DNA of 35,637 bases, taken from JAAZHD01 sp012510895. Lineage in GTDB: Bacteria > Bacillota > Clostridia > Caldicoprobacterales > DTU083. Both the position numbers and the translations under genes were made by a program. The notes under the pieces were generated by a model. The model did no database searches. It was not told the DNA's origin and was given only the letters and a program-made list of their open reading frames with translations. The stretch spans positions 1 through 35,637 of the forward strand of contig JBMNJC010000013.1 in the NCBI GenBank assembly GCA_050951465.1, read 5' to 3'. Below are positions 33,930 through 35,637 of this stretch, piece by piece. Position 1 is the first letter of the stretch, and each line of letters begins with the position of its first letter.

Positions 33930-34937
33930 ATGAAAAACATTAATACCCACGTTCATGAATTTGAATTACTGAAACAGACAGTTCCATCCATGCGTTATGA
34001 CGGCAGTATGGACTTTAAAGAATGGCAGGGAAAAGCCAGGCAAAAGCTAATGGAACTGTTAGGGCTTCCATTTGAGCAGGTTGACTCAAATGTCCTTATT
34101 GAATACACCGTTGAGTTTGATGAGTTTACAGAAATAAGATTTCTTTTTCAGAGCGAAAAAGACTATTATGTACCCTGCCACTTACTTATACCCAAAAGAG
34201 TAAGTCTGCCTGCACCCCTGACTTTATGCTGCATGGGGCATGGAGCCGGAATGCATATAGCGCTGGGCCGCAATAAAAATGAAAAGGACATTAAATCACT
34301 TGAAGAATGGCCCCACAGAGCCATGGCTTTAAGGTCGATTAAAGAAAAAAGATGTGCCCTTGTCATGGAACCTCGCAACTTTGGTGAGAGCAGTCTCCAG
34401 GGTTATGGTACATCCTGCACTGAATCTGCGAAAATAGCGCTTCTTAACGGCAGAACCGCTTTAGGAGGGCGGGTATGGGATATAATGCGTTTACTTGATG
34501 TGGTAACTGAGCATTTCCCCCAGGTTGACATGAATGATATAGTCTGCACGGGCAACTCTGGAGGAGGAACAACAACATACTATGCAGCCTGCCTGGATGA
34601 GCGGATTAAGATTGCAGCCCCTTCCTGTTCTGTATGCAATTTTGAAGATTCAATAGCCGCAATGCCCCACTGCATGTGCAACTATGTACCGGGCATACGA
34701 AAATACTTCGAAATGGGCGATATGGCAGGAATGATTGCCCCGCGCCGGCTGATAGTCGCTGCAGGCATGCAGGACAGCATATTCCCCATTTTCGGTGTGA
34801 AGAAGGCCTTCCAGGATATAAAGCGTGTGTATGCGGCAGCAGGCTGTGAAGAAAACTGCTCCCTGGTTATTGGCGACAGCGGGCATTATAATTATGCAGA
34901 TTTGATTTGGGAGGAAATAAATAGGATGTCTTCTTAA
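33930..34937 (+). CDS. Alpha/beta hydrolase, acetyl-esterase-like
   Basis: This 335-residue protein is the only plus-strand gene. AGGAGG precedes ATG 33930. The fold is an alpha/beta hydrolase: nucleophile Ser210 in CTGNSGGGTTT, Asp282 in GMQDSIFPIFG and His319 in GDSGHYNY, with CCMGHGAGMH as a possible oxyanion-hole region and EPRNFGES before the nucleophile. The layout resembles carbohydrate-type acetyl esterases and related hydrolases. There is no signal peptide, so it should act in the cytoplasm. It is divergent from the large LuxR-type regulator, which may control it. The substrate cannot be told; an acylated oligosaccharide is a guess from context. Confidence 0.85.
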   Translation: MKNINTHVHEFELLKQTVPSMRYDGSMDFKEWQGKARQKLMELLGLPFEQVDSNVLIEYTVEFDEFTEIRFLFQSEKDYYVPCHLLIPKRVSLPAPLTLCCMGHGAGMHIALGRNKNEKDIKSLEEWPHRAMALRSIKEKRCALVMEPRNFGESSLQGYGTSCTESAKIALLNGRTALGGRVWDIMRLLDVVTEHFPQVDMNDIVCTGNSGGGTTTYYAACLDERIKIAAPSCSVCNFEDSIAAMPHCMCNYVPGIRKYFEMGDMAGMIAPRRLIVAAGMQDSIFPIFGVKKAFQDIKRVYAAAGCEENCSLVIGDSGHYNYADLIWEEINRMSS

Positions 34938-34946
34938 AGACATCCT
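34923..34946 (+). terminator. Hairpin overlapping the stop codon of the hydrolase gene
   Basis: A perfect 10-bp stem AGGATGTCTT/AAGACATCCT with a 4-nt loop includes the last codons and the TAA stop (34935-34937). It is followed by AAAATTTT. It sits between convergent genes and may terminate either transcript, though the U-tract is weak. Confidence 0.55.
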
Positions 34947-34959
34947 AAAATTTTCTATC

Positions 34960-35637
34960 TTAAAGCCTGAATAACCTCTTAAGATTTCCTGATGTAACCT
35001 TTTCCATGTCCTCTTCACTTAAGCCCGAATATGCAAGCCTTACAAACTGAGGATCACCATACTGGAAGGGCATAACCGAGCCAAATACTATATGGTCAAT
35101 TCCTGCATACTTAACAAGAGTTTCGAAATCAGTTGCGGATGACCGCAGGGTAAAAACTTCCACCCTGGCAAAATCATAATATACTCTGCCCCTTCCTCCC
35201 CTCGGAAGCCTTTTTCAGCTGCTGAGCGTTAATATGGGAAGGCCCGTTGCTTATTATAAAGTCTGTATCGGGGCATAAGCTTAGCAGCTTTTCCACCTGA
35301 CCTAAATCCAGGTTGTCATTAGTGTCCATCCAGTGCCTCTGCCTGACATTTACAATAGCACAGGGCAGGTGCACAGGAATATTCATCTCTCCCGCAAGTC
35401 TGATAAGCTCAACCGGTTCCGGTTCGGTAAGATCATAATTATGATAATAGGGATAAAGCTCCAGGCCTTTCATGCCAAGCTTCTCCACACAGTATCTGAA
35501 ATCCTTTTCCCATGCCGCGTATTTAGGATTTATAACCGCAAGGGGAATAAAGCGATCCTTATTATCCTTTATCTCCTCTATTAACTCCAGGTTGCCTTCC
35601 TGGGTGTCCTTATAAAACACCGCATTTAAAGAGGAAA
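34960..35637 (-). pseudogene. Amidohydrolase-family protein (5' end outside window, one apparent +1 frameshift)
   Basis: Two frames make one protein of the amidohydrolase (TIM-barrel, Amidohydro_2) group. The upstream frame (35174 to the window edge) has SSLNAVFYKD, LAVINPKYAAWEKDF, MKGLELYPYYHNYDL and IPVHLPCAIVNVRQRHWMD. It leads to a stop after KKASEG. The second frame (34960-35163) continues VEVFTLRSSATDF and HIVFGSVMPFQYGDP. Joining at a GGGG run (35189-35192) gives GRGRVYYDFARVEVFTL without a gap. The family hydrolyses or decarboxylates small cyclic or carboxylated substrates, usually with a metal. The start lies outside the window. It is convergent with the hydrolase at 33930-34937. 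Confidence 0.75.

Noticed and set aside
1..35637. CRISPR arrays, tRNA or rRNA genes
   Set aside because: I saw no regularly spaced repeats, cloverleaf sequences or rRNA stretches on either strand.

Overview
The window looks like a low-GC Firmicute of the class Clostridia. The evidence is A/T-rich DNA, purine-rich AGGAGG-type ribosome binding sites, three secreted proteins that each end in three SLH domains, an EpsG-type polymerase and an ISL3-family insertion sequence. Every gene I can support lies on the minus strand except one esterase-like gene near the right end. Most of the window is a two-operon locus for a cell-wall or S-layer-associated glycan.

Operon A runs leftwards from a consensus promoter at about 10311-10339. 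In transcription order it holds a small phosphoglycosyl transferase, a short-chain sugar reductase/epimerase, three GT4 glycosyltransferases (all frameshifted), a TupA-like ATP-grasp protein, a Wzx flippase, a UDP-glucuronate 4-epimerase, a GalU-family nucleotidyltransferase and a GHMP kinase that resembles plant glucuronokinase and is cut by the left edge. The last three could make UDP-glucuronate and UDP-galacturonate from free glucuronate.

An ISL3 element (10370-11907) separates operon A from the terminator of operon B. Operon B runs leftwards from a second consensus promoter (26825-26853). It holds a GT4 enzyme (frameshifted), two polysaccharide pyruvyl transferases with an intact GT4 between them, a second Wzx, an SLH-transglutaminase protein, an SLH-glucosaminidase, another intact GT4, an EpsG-like polymerase and an SLH/Ig-like protein. 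SLH domains usually bind pyruvylated wall polysaccharide, so enzymes that could make the ligand and proteins that would bind it are encoded together.

Both operons begin with a 170-200 nt untranslated leader of the same design: a 5' hairpin with the shared loop core TGTTYCGGC, a second hairpin with a 6-bp stem and 7-nt loop, exactly 16 nt, then a U-tract. The stems differ by compensating changes. This is the best candidate in the window for an undescribed regulatory RNA.

To the right of operon B are a bactofilin and a membrane-anchored polysaccharide deacetylase, then a very large regulator (kinase-like domain, AAA+ ATPase, helical repeats, GAF, LuxR HTH) whose kinase domain lacks both catalytic aspartates. 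A divergent alpha/beta hydrolase and a partial amidohydrolase close the window.

Fourteen apparent single-base frameshifts lie in seven genes. Thirteen look like one extra base in a short homopolymer. Either these genes are decaying or the assembly has clustered indel errors. The sequence alone cannot decide, so the affected genes are described both as broken and as they would read if repaired.
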